Below, piece by piece: positions 19,181 to 26,838 of a stretch of DNA of 64,000 bases. Position numbers and translations under genes: made by a program. Under the pieces are notes generated by a model. That model was given only the letters and a program-made list of their open reading frames with translations. It had not been told where the DNA came from and made no database searches. Source of the stretch: a bacterium c-19 (lineage in GTDB: Bacteria; Bacillota_I; Bacilli_A; Erysipelotrichales; Erysipelotrichaceae). The DNA lies in assembly GCA_009917405.1 (NCBI GenBank), contig QZED01000003.1, forward strand, positions 1 through 64,000. The letters are read 5' to 3'. Positions within the stretch are counted from its first letter, which is position 1. The number at the start of each line of letters is the position of its first letter.

Positions 19181-19557
19181 TTACTGACTATCGCATTATT
19201 AAGATTACACATCCGGTTATCGATTCTGTTGTCTTCTGGGATCAACGTATTTGGCTGAATCTGAAGCAACTACAGTTATTGTTTCGGGTAAACAAGGCAA
19301 AGTTGGAACGGATGATTTCTAAACTTGCCCAACAGATGAACTTATATTCTCATTATGAAGCTTTCTCGGCAGTAAGAATAAGAAAGCACGACGGAAAGGA
19401 CTTTGAATATATTTACCAAGTCCGTTATTATGATGAACAGGTGATTCAGGCATTACAAAAGTTGAATAATTGTAGTGAAATCGATGGCTTTTTCCTTATC
19501 ATGAAGCAAATGGAGACAGAAGCTCGCTTTGAAAATTCCTTTCAATCGTCGATTTAG
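19177..19557 (+). CDS. Small RhuM-like N-domain protein coupled to the DUF815 ATPase
   Basis: 126 residues, no confident database-type name. By eye it follows the N-terminal pattern of RhuM proteins encoded nearby: a strand, then VFWDQRIWLNLKQLQLLFRVNKAKLERMI (compare DETVWLTQAQLCELYQTSKSNISEHI), a loop, HDGKDFEYIYQVRYYDEQVIQAL (compare DGKNYNTIHYNLDMIISL). It then stops, lacking the rest of RhuM. The ATGA overlap with the ATPase gene argues that it is expressed and works with it. It may be a DNA-binding winged helix; this is inference. Confidence 0.55.
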   Translation: MITDYRIIKITHPVIDSVVFWDQRIWLNLKQLQLLFRVNKAKLERMISKLAQQMNLYSHYEAFSAVRIRKHDGKDFEYIYQVRYYDEQVIQALQKLNNCSEIDGFFLIMKQMETEARFENSFQSSI

Positions 19558-19737
19558 CACATAACAGTTTGGTAATTTATCTTTAAAATCATCTATCATT
19601 TTCTTTGTTTTATCATCTGACATTGCACAATGTAATCGATGCAATTCTGAATTAGCTTTTTTTCTTAATACCGACTGTTTTTTCGCGTTTAATGTTTTAG
19701 TAGCCAAACTCTTCTCCTTCTCTAACATCGAATCCAC
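19453..19737 (-). CDS. Possible small basic protein, unrecognised
   Basis: An open frame of 94 residues, very Lys-rich at its N-terminus (EKEKSLATKTLNAKKQSVLRKKANSE is one helix-like stretch; the quoted part is split here as EKEKSLATKTLNAKK and QSVLRKKANSE). A TTG codon with AAGGAG 7 bp upstream near 19705 is an alternative start. Its last 105 bp overlap the RhuM-like small gene on the opposite strand, so one of the two ends may be non-functional. No family recognised; it could be a relic of island DNA. Confidence 0.25.
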   Translation of the reverse strand: MDSMLEKEKSLATKTLNAKKQSVLRKKANSELHRLHCAMSDDKTKKMIDDFKDKLPNCYVLNRRLKGIFKASFCLHLLHDKEKAIDFTTIIQLL

Positions 19738-19851
19738 TGCCTAAACCTTACGACCAATTTTGCAGTAGATATATTTTCATATAAAAGAACCGAGCTCCCC
19801 CGAAAGATTGTCACTAACGAAAAAGCCCGGAAATACGCTACTTTTAGCTAT

Positions 19852-19893
19852 TTATTTCTCTTTCCTAGACATTAAACAGACCGTCTCCACGTG
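19852..19893 (-). repeat. RlmD C-terminal tail scar A
   Basis: Reading the minus strand gives HVETVCLMSRKEK followed by a stop, the typical last residues of RlmD-family methyltransferases (compare HVESVVLLSKLK at the end of the intact rlmD). Nothing else of rlmD is present here. It lies about 45 bp beyond the RhuM-Fic pseudogene 3' end. Read as an attachment-site scar from integration at the rlmD 3' end (inference). Confidence 0.6.
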
Positions 19894-20030
19894 TCTTGTA
19901 TATTTTAATTTAAACAACCATCGGCATACTTATCCCTTAAATATTCTCTTTTTGTAAAAAATTCATAACCAACATTATCATGATTTCTTTTTCGTCTGGC
20001 TTAGATTCTGCAATCATCAAAGTTACAGCA
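19889..20030. repeat. Direct repeat copy 1, end of RhuM-Fic gene plus spacer
   Basis: About 140 bp beginning ACGTGTCTTGTATATT and running through the last codons of the RhuM-Fic pseudogene. It recurs with scattered substitutions at 21283-21420, in the same order and orientation, offset about 1394 bp. Confidence 0.8.
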
Positions 20031-20887
20031 ACCAATGTACTGTCACTGATAATTTTTGTATTGCCTACAAATAATGAATTGTTAATATGCAGAAATGCTA
20101 GAAACAAAGCAGCTGCTATTCTTTTGCATCCATCTGCAAACGGATGATCCTTTATCATAAAATAAAGAAGATTGGCTGCCTTTTCTTCTAGCGATGGATA
20201 CACCTCTTATCCAAAAACCTCTTGATATACCGCCGCTAAAATCCCTTCTACCTTACAACATTCTTTCTCTACGCCAAATACAGCCGTATCAAATTCCATT
20301 TGTTCAATCAAATCACGACAGTCCTGATAAGTTAATTTCACCAGACATTTCTTTCCGTTTGGTTTCTGCAATAGTTGATGATCATAGTTGTCCAATAATT
20401 CTAATGCAGCAATATATTGATCAATCACTCGTAAAACAGCATCAGTTTCAATTCCTGAAATGCCTGCGATAATCTTTGATTGTATCTGTACTGTTTTTTG
20501 AAGAACTTTCATACGTTTTTCATTTACCGCATATCCTTGAATCATATATTCCTTCAATATTGTATTTGCCCATTTTCTAAACATAGTTGCACGTTTTGAT
20601 TTCACGCGATAACCAACAGACAAAATCATGTCTAAATTATAATGCTTTAAAGTTCTTTTAACTGTTCTGCTTCCTTCCCTTTGAACAACCGAGAAATCCT
20701 CGGTTGTTGATTGTTTATCTAACTCTTTTTCTTTGTAAATATTTTTTATATGCAGTCCTATATTATCAGTACTAGCTTCAAATAATATACTCATTTGCTT
20801 TTGTGTTAACCAAATTGTATCATCCTCTGTACGAATAGAAACATCTAATTGCATTTCTCCGTCATCAAAAATAACAATTTCATTCAT
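19937..20887 (-). pseudogene. RhuM-Fic/Doc family gene interrupted by an in-frame stop
   Basis: Two open frames in the same phase, 226 and about 88 residues, are separated only by a TAA at 20207-20209. The first part is the RhuM domain (EDDTIWLTQKQMSILFEAS, LKHYNLDMILSVGYRVKSK, FRKWANTILKEYMIQGY) and linker; the second is the Fic/Doc end (YPSLEEKAANLLYF, HPFADGCKRIAAALF). The sequence across the stop reads VFG-stop-EVYPSLEEK, so a single substitution explains it. The Fic motif also has Cys where the conserved Asn of HPFxDGNKR should be. Fic proteins AMPylate targets; this one is probably inactive. A GTG next to the stop could allow re-initiation of the Fic part. Confidence 0.85.
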
Positions 20888-21206
20888 TTCCCATCATCCT
20901 TTCATCATATTTTTATTGATTTTCTGTTTTAAAGTATAACATAAAAACAATAAGAAAACTCCATATTCAAACAGCATATATTTAAAGTTTGCATGATAAA
21001 CATAGAAGCTGATGTTTTTGAAAGTACTTATGATTTTATTTTCTAATGGGCAGTACAACACTTTTCATATGTGTTATTTTCATTAAAAGCGCTATTTTTC
21101 CTATACACTATTTTTCATTGAAATTCCACGTTTTTGCTTGATAAATCAATAAAATGGCTGTTACTGTCAGTTCCTACTCATTTTTGCCCTTTCAAATTCA
21201 GCCAAG

Positions 21207-21254
21207 CAAAAAAGTGCATTTCAGCCTTTTGTTATCGGCTTATTTGCACTTTTA
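21207..21254. terminator. Two-sided intrinsic terminator between RhuM relics
   Basis: AAAAGTGCA (21210-21218) pairs with TGCACTTTT (21245-21253), with inner AGCC/GGCT pairing, and has A/T runs on both sides. It sits in the 20888-21330 gap, which otherwise holds scar B and no gene. Confidence 0.65.
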
Positions 21255-21287
21255 TTTTCTCACTATCAGAACCACACTTTCAACGTG
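21252..21287 (-). repeat. RlmD C-terminal tail scar B
   Basis: The minus strand encodes HVESVVLIVRK then a stop; GTTGAAAGTGT is identical to the rlmD 3' end and HVESVVL matches it exactly at protein level. The sequence just upstream is shared with the region before scar A (ATTAAAATATACAAGACACG). It follows the second RhuM-Fic relic by about 45 bp. Confidence 0.65.
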
Positions 21288-21420
21288 TCTTGTATATTTT
21301 AATTTAAACAATCATAGGCATACTCATCCCTTAAACATTCTCTTTTTGTAGAAAATTCATAATCAATGCAATCATGATCTCTTTTTCTTCCAATTTAGAT
21401 TCCGCAATCAAAATAATTGC
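21283..21420. repeat. Direct repeat copy 2
   Basis: Second copy of the segment at 19889-20030: spacer plus the last codons of a RhuM-Fic gene (MNFLQKENV versus MNFLQKENI). Confidence 0.8.
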
Positions 21421-21541
21421 AAATAACGCATTAACACTGATTATTTTTGCATAAACTATTTTTTTAGTGTCTTCATGCGTTTTACATTTATCGCATATCC
21501 TTGGATCATATATTCCTTTAATATTATTTTTGTCCATTTTC
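21331..21541 (-). pseudogene. Second RhuM-Fic relic, internally deleted and frameshifted
   Basis: Reading across frames on the minus strand gives WTKIILKEYMIQGYAINVKR, then MKTLKKIV (RhuM domain middle), then directly LIAESKLEEKEIMIALIMNF and LQKENV (Fic domain end). Compared with the gene at 19937-20887 roughly two thirds is missing: the N-terminus, the linker and the whole Fic motif. A genuine decay product rather than a gene. Confidence 0.75.
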
Positions 21542-21626
21542 TATATGCTAAAAGATTTCATCTGATATTAGCATTGTAAAAATAGGCAAAAATACTTTTG
21601 ATATTGCTTGTGATTTCTTTTACATT

Positions 21627-21662
21627 TTATACCCTTATTATCAGAATTACACTCTCAACATA
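21627..21662 (-). repeat. RlmD C-terminal tail scar C
   Basis: The minus strand encodes YVESVILIIRV then a stop. It differs from scar B at only a few positions over 30 bp (GTTGAGAGTGTAATTCTGAT versus GTTGAAAGTGTGGTTCTGAT). It lies 58 bp beyond the intact RhuM gene. Confidence 0.55.
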
Positions 21663-21720
21663 ATTATCATTGTCCACCTTCATATTATTACCGATTTCTA
21701 AAAAATCTCTTTTATGAGAA

Positions 21721-22740
21721 TCAATTCTTACCCCTTTTCTTTACTGTACTGTGAATATTTTTAATACTTTCCAAATATTCTTCTTCTACTGGCGATAAGT
21801 TCTGTACCTGATATTTCTTATATTCTTCTGTTGCTTTTTCGATTGCCTGTACATGACTAATCGTTCCGGCTCCTTGTAACACTTTTTCACCTGTAGTTTT
21901 TAAAACATTATCAAGGTGCTCCACATAATCTGCCATATACATAGGATTGTGGCGCATAGCTTGTATCTCCGCAAAATCAAAATATCCCGATACAATATTA
22001 TTTAGGATCTTTAACTCTTCATCATTGAGATAATTTTTTGCGATACTGATATCTTTCAATACAGGAAAATCACCAGAAAAACTTTTTAATCCCATAAAAG
22101 GCTGACTGGCGTCCGCACGCCCGTATATAACTTCTGCTGCTGTATGTCCGTGTGCTGCATAGTGTAATTTATTTTGTACCATTTTGAAAAATGCAATGGA
22201 TTCACTACTCTTGGGATCATAATCAACACTTGTTGCATAAAGGTCAAGTACTTGCCGGTACATAACTTTTTCAGATGAGCGTATATCCCGAATACGGTCT
22301 AATAACTCTTTCCAGTAATTACCGCCACCCAAATTTTTCAGCCGTTCATCATCCATTGTAAAGCCTTTTAACATGTACTCTTTTAATCGTTCAGTAGCCC
22401 ACCGACGAAAATTTGTAGCAATTTTAGACTTTACTCTGTACCCAAGCGAAATAATCATATCAAGATTATAGTGTATTGTATTATAGTTTTTCCCGTCAGC
22501 CGCAGTTGTTCGGAATTTCCGTACAACTGCATTTTCCTCTAGCTCACCCTCTTCAAAGATGTGCTTAATATGCTCACTGATATTAGATTTACTAGTTTGA
22601 TAAAGTTCACATAATTGTGCCTGCGTAAGCCAAACGGTCTCGTCTTCAAATTTAACATCTATTTTTGTCTTTCCATCATCCGTTTGATATATGATGATTT
22701 CGCTTCCTATAATATTAAAATTATCTTTATTGTACACCAT
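21721..22740 (-). CDS. Virulence RhuM family protein (intact)
   Basis: 339 residues, full-length RhuM (named for the Salmonella SPI-3 gene; biochemical role unknown). N-terminal domain: FEDETVWLTQAQLCELYQTS, DGKNYNTIHYNLDMIISLGY, FRRWATERLKEYM. C-terminal domain: YRQVLDLYATSVDYDP, MVQNKLHYAAHGHTAAEVIY, GRADASQPFMGL, YFDFAEIQAMRHNPMYMADY. It lacks the Fic end of its neighbours. It starts 43 bp after the stop of the STAND nuclease gene on the same strand with GAAAGGAGACG as ribosome-binding site, so the two are probably one operon. Confidence 0.9.
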   Translation of the reverse strand: MVYNKDNFNIIGSEIIIYQTDDGKTKIDVKFEDETVWLTQAQLCELYQTSKSNISEHIKHIFEEGELEENAVVRKFRTTAADGKNYNTIHYNLDMIISLGYRVKSKIATNFRRWATERLKEYMLKGFTMDDERLKNLGGGNYWKELLDRIRDIRSSEKVMYRQVLDLYATSVDYDPKSSESIAFFKMVQNKLHYAAHGHTAAEVIYGRADASQPFMGLKSFSGDFPVLKDISIAKNYLNDEELKILNNIVSGYFDFAEIQAMRHNPMYMADYVEHLDNVLKTTGEKVLQGAGTISHVQAIEKATEEYKKYQVQNLSPVEEEYLESIKNIHSTVKKRGKN

Positions 22741-22783
22741 TATTCGTCTCCTTTCTGTCTTTTAATATTTATGTATTTGTAAA

Positions 22784-25700
22784 TTATCCTCTTAAGATTT
22801 CTTCGATTTGTTCAGATTCAATTTGCCTTTTTAAAGAATCAACTTTTGTCTCGATATATTTTTTATGCTTAATCCATTTTAACCCTATTAAACTTGGAAG
22901 TAATGATTCAAGATACTCAATCCAAGCAGAATACATAGGTACTGCACTTCCCGACCAACTCCAAGAAATAGGTGTTAATGGTATTCTTTTAAAATCTTCA
23001 AACAATGGATTATTCTCAAGAAATAGCAAAATATATTCCTTCTTTCTTTCGATTTCCAATTTCGATATAACTGAATATAGGCAATACATTTTTGCTTCAT
23101 CATTAGAGAACAACTGAATGCATTGTCGAATCCACTCGTCTTGTCTTCCCAATAGATTTTGCTCATTTTGGATTGGTAATAATAAAGAATCCAAAAAATA
23201 TAGTACTGATATCTTGGAAAAACGGCAATTCTCCAATAGCTGTTCAAAAATCTTATTATATATTTCTATAAAATCGTCCAAATCGAAAAAGCAACGATTC
23301 CTTTCTTGATGGCCCCTAAAAGAACCCTCATTTTTATTTATTAAATACCCTATATATTTGTCCAGTATAGAAGGTCTAACTAAATATATTTCTTTTAAAA
23401 ACTGTCCATTATAATCAGAGTGATTATAATACGATAACACAGCACAATAAATTTCTTCAAGCAATTCCAAATTCCAATTATATTTTTGGATTACTTCTTG
23501 AGGTGTATTATGACAATTATTAAATAACAAATCAAAATAAATATAAACTATAAAAGGTGAATACTCCATCTTCGCTAAAATAATTTTACTTCCCTTTATT
23601 AATGCTTGCTTATCTATTACATTATATTTCTCAAGAAAATCCACGTCACGCATTGAGGATGAAGTAATATCTCCGTCAGAAGTATCTTTCAAAAAGTTAT
23701 AAAGCCCTTGCAGATGTTTTGGAGTAATTAATTCTGACGGTAATTCATGATAATAGGCATACAGCCAAGCATTTTTCTGGGTGTATTCTTCACTAGCAAT
23801 AATTTGATACACTTCTAAATCAGACAATAAGGAAAAAAGTATGTTGATCAGATGAGATGGGGCCAAATTGTTTGGTGTATCATTTTCTATGTAATACTTA
23901 ATTGCATCAACACAGTAATCTTTTTGAGGAGAAAAGGCATCAAAAGCAATTCCTAAACCCTCTACAACCTCCCAAGATGTATGAGCATCAAATTCAGAAA
24001 TATCATTACAAACATCGATTAACTCCTTGAACATTTCTAAATCACAATTAGAAACGTATTGATTAATCGCTTGCTGTTTTAATTGTTTGCATTTTTCATA
24101 ACCAACTTCTTTTGTGAAATCTGGTCCTTTAAGAAGCAAATATAGTTGGAAATATTTTCCTGCAAAATATTTAGCAAATTCTGTTTCACAAGAAATGTTC
24201 ACACAACTGAAAATGTGTGCTATTTTGTTGACTAACAGGCAATTTCCTAACTCTTCTGGTGGAAAATGCACCTCCAAAATTGATTCGATATATTTTAAGT
24301 CAAATTGCAGAACTGGAACACTTATATCCTCGATAATGTCACCATAAGAACTAAGGACTTCTCTAACTTTTTCTCTATACTTTCCAATTTCACACAAAGA
24401 GGATAAAGATTCCCAAATTAGCTTTCGATAATTTTCAACACCTTCAGATATGGCCAACGGAATTTGATATACCGTTAATGTATTCTTTCGTCCGCCCTCC
24501 GCTGGTGAAAAATGTAATTTTAAGAATTCTTTTGCTATTTGCAAAAAAAGAATAGCAACAAATTTTTGTTTCCAGTCATCTGAATATTCTTTCATCTTCT
24601 CAAAAAAAGTTACTTGTGTGTAAAAACCATAGTGTGCAGAATCTTTATTAACACCAAAATATAGATTAACTGCATGATAAAAATCCATATATAAATCTGG
24701 TCGCTTAAAATAATACTGAAAAAACAAATCACAAGCTGTTGGAAAATCAATCATATCTGCAAAACCACCAAGAATTTTAATGATATCATCTGTTACATTC
24801 TGGTAGCTTTTTCCTTTCTCAGTATCAATATTACACCATTCACAAATCACTCCTTCTTCAGATTCAATTTTATCTTGTAAAATCAGGAGTGTTTCGGTGG
24901 GATTAATGGGAAAAAACACTTTTACAAATTCAAAGAAATCCTGTGATTTTTCTGTTGTTAATTCATCCCATAATAATTTTATTTCTTTCTCAACAAAACT
25001 GAAAAGAGTTTCATTACTAAATATATTAAGTAACGTATTAACAGAAGAGATGGTTCGCTCTCTATAACTTTGAAAACATGCTTTAATCATCTTCGACAAA
25101 CTAAGTAGTTTTTTATCAAAAAAAACATATTTTAACAAATAATTAGATAAGCATTGATCAGAAAAACGAACGGCTTTATCATTGCAAATATCAACAATTT
25201 CCTGCTCGTGAAGCATACGGATATTTTCAATAAAATCATCTCGATTTATGCTTTTTTCATTTAAAATTGGCAAAAATGCATCTAGGTGTTCTAAATGAAT
25301 TGCTTCTAGAAAAGCAACTATACCAGCAGTTATGCACATGTTTTTGTTAACAAGCAATTGATTATCCTCTAAGGTAGAGCCATAATAATCTTCATATAAT
25401 TGTGACACATCATTAATAGAATCCAAACGATTTGAATTACATGCTACTTTCCCTGCAAGTATAGCAATACGAGCATTTCCCTCTGCAATTCTTATGATTC
25501 TTTCTTGATAGTCTAGATTTAGAATACCCAATGAGGTTTCGAGCAATTTCTTAATCTCGTCATCTGAAAATACATTTATGTTTACAATTTCATACGAAGT
25601 AATTTCTCGAACATCTTTTATCACTTTTTGAAGTGCATAATCTCGCACTGTAATCAGTATTTTTACGTTATATCCCTCTGATTTCATACCAGCATAACGA

Positions 25701-26527
25701 ATAATATGCTGTAATCCCGACAATTGATTTGCATCATCAATAAAAAGAAAATAGTTTCCAGGGTTGTCTAAAAATAGCTTCAAATCCTCATATATTGGCA
25801 GCGCATTACTGTGAATGCAATAGACCTTTTCATTGTTAATATCTGGGCGATTTTTCACATAATGCAAAGCTAAACGAGTTTTTCCTGTACCTGCTGAGCC
25901 GTTGAGTATAACAACATCCGCTTTCAAATAGGCGTTACCAATATCTTTAAATTCCTTTTCTCTGAATAAAAATTTAGTATCAATTGGAGCCGCCATTCTA
26001 TTTAAATTATAACTATTAATAAAATCGTCATACGATTGAATTTGCCCCGTACTTATCGGTATTCCCAGAAAATCACGGCAAAGGCTATGATGGAATAGAT
26101 ATATGTCTTCTGCAAGCTTATCAATTCCGATAATTGTAAGCTTGATTCCAATATTTTCACATAAAACTTTTACCTCATTATCTTGAAAGGGCGTAAGATT
26201 TGATGAAGTATGGCAATAAATAATTTCAGAAATTTTATTATGCGGAATACTAGTCTTTGATGTATCAAGGCATTTTTTAAGGTCACCTTTAATTTTTGCA
26301 AATAAACTTGTCTTTTGAGTTGTATATTCTACAAAAATATACTTTCCATTTGATGCAATCAAATAGGTGTCTGGTGTCCCTGGAGTGGTCTTTCGTGTAC
26401 CAGCTTCTCCGCCAAGAGATACTATATTAGGGTAGCCAATTTTATATAAATAGGAATCACAAAGATTTTGAAATGACCCTGCATCCAGTTGGAGTATTTT
26501 TTGTTTGATACTTTCAATATTAGCCAT
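22784..26527 (-). CDS. Nuclease-STAND NTPase with long helical sensor region, candidate defence protein
   Basis: 1247 residues from the ATG at 26527 (MANIESIKQK), preferred over a GTG 9 bp upstream because AGAGGTG lies 6 bp before it. Residues 15-75 look like a restriction-type nuclease: TTPGTPDTYLI (Asp 53) then YIFVEYTTQK (Glu 67), a PD-(D/E)xK-like pattern. A second small domain (100-155) follows. The NTPase has Walker A GSAGTGKT (210-217), Walker B YFLFIDDANQ (259-268) and sensor ILITVRDYA (290-298). From about 420 to the end is alpha-helical, repeat-like sequence with no named domain. The layout is that of Avs-type and other STAND immune sensors. It is visibly more A/T-rich than the flanking core genes. 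Confidence 0.8.
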   Translation of the reverse strand: MANIESIKQKILQLDAGSFQNLCDSYLYKIGYPNIVSLGGEAGTRKTTPGTPDTYLIASNGKYIFVEYTTQKTSLFAKIKGDLKKCLDTSKTSIPHNKISEIIYCHTSSNLTPFQDNEVKVLCENIGIKLTIIGIDKLAEDIYLFHHSLCRDFLGIPISTGQIQSYDDFINSYNLNRMAAPIDTKFLFREKEFKDIGNAYLKADVVILNGSAGTGKTRLALHYVKNRPDINNEKVYCIHSNALPIYEDLKLFLDNPGNYFLFIDDANQLSGLQHIIRYAGMKSEGYNVKILITVRDYALQKVIKDVREITSYEIVNINVFSDDEIKKLLETSLGILNLDYQERIIRIAEGNARIAILAGKVACNSNRLDSINDVSQLYEDYYGSTLEDNQLLVNKNMCITAGIVAFLEAIHLEHLDAFLPILNEKSINRDDFIENIRMLHEQEIVDICNDKAVRFSDQCLSNYLLKYVFFDKKLLSLSKMIKACFQSYRERTISSVNTLLNIFSNETLFSFVEKEIKLLWDELTTEKSQDFFEFVKVFFPINPTETLLILQDKIESEEGVICEWCNIDTEKGKSYQNVTDDIIKILGGFADMIDFPTACDLFFQYYFKRPDLYMDFYHAVNLYFGVNKDSAHYGFYTQVTFFEKMKEYSDDWKQKFVAILFLQIAKEFLKLHFSPAEGGRKNTLTVYQIPLAISEGVENYRKLIWESLSSLCEIGKYREKVREVLSSYGDIIEDISVPVLQFDLKYIESILEVHFPPEELGNCLLVNKIAHIFSCVNISCETEFAKYFAGKYFQLYLLLKGPDFTKEVGYEKCKQLKQQAINQYVSNCDLEMFKELIDVCNDISEFDAHTSWEVVEGLGIAFDAFSPQKDYCVDAIKYYIENDTPNNLAPSHLINILFSLLSDLEVYQIIASEEYTQKNAWLYAYYHELPSELITPKHLQGLYNFLKDTSDGDITSSSMRDVDFLEKYNVIDKQALIKGSKIILAKMEYSPFIVYIYFDLLFNNCHNTPQEVIQKYNWNLELLEEIYCAVLSYYNHSDYNGQFLKEIYLVRPSILDKYIGYLINKNEGSFRGHQERNRCFFDLDDFIEIYNKIFEQLLENCRFSKISVLYFLDSLLLPIQNEQNLLGRQDEWIRQCIQLFSNDEAKMYCLYSVISKLEIERKKEYILLFLENNPLFEDFKRIPLTPISWSWSGSAVPMYSAWIEYLESLLPSLIGLKWIKHKKYIETKVDSLKRQIESEQIEEILRG

Positions 26528-26585
26528 AATCAACACCTCTACTATTTGAAAATCTTTTATTGCGCTAAATCATCTTAAAATATCT

Positions 26586-26838
26586 TTACACATCCTCGAC
26601 TTCTTGTTCCTTTTCTGGCGGCATTTGTGGAACTTTCGACTCCTTTTCTCCTAAATTATAATTGATTTTTCTATCAGTCCATGCTTTCTTTTAACTTGTG
26701 CTATATATAACTGAAATACTTTAAGTCTTGTCTTCTCCAACACATAATCCTTAATTTCCTCATAGGTGGCTTTGCTCTCCGCGGCCGTCAAATCAATTCA
26801 TCCATTTCTAATTCCACATTGACATGCTTCAACTTATT
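26586..26838 (-). pseudogene. Decayed C-terminal extension of an RlmD-type protein
   Basis: Directly after the rlmD stop the minus strand encodes, across three frames, KLKHVNVELEMDEL, then DLTAAESKATYEEIKDYVLE and KTRLKVFQLYIAQVKRKHGL, then NYNLGEKESKVPQMPPEKEQ and a stop at 26586-26588. This matches the extra C-terminal domain seen on many Clostridia RlmD proteins. Two single-base losses explain the frame changes (near GAATTGATTTGACGG and near AAATCAATTATAATTTAG). The intact rlmD does not need it. It fills most of the 26537-26838 gap. Confidence 0.7.

Noticed and set aside
19177-19557. Idea that the small RhuM-like gene is a truncated relic
   Set aside because: The ATGA overlap with the ATPase gene and a clean reading frame favour a real short gene, though this is not proven.
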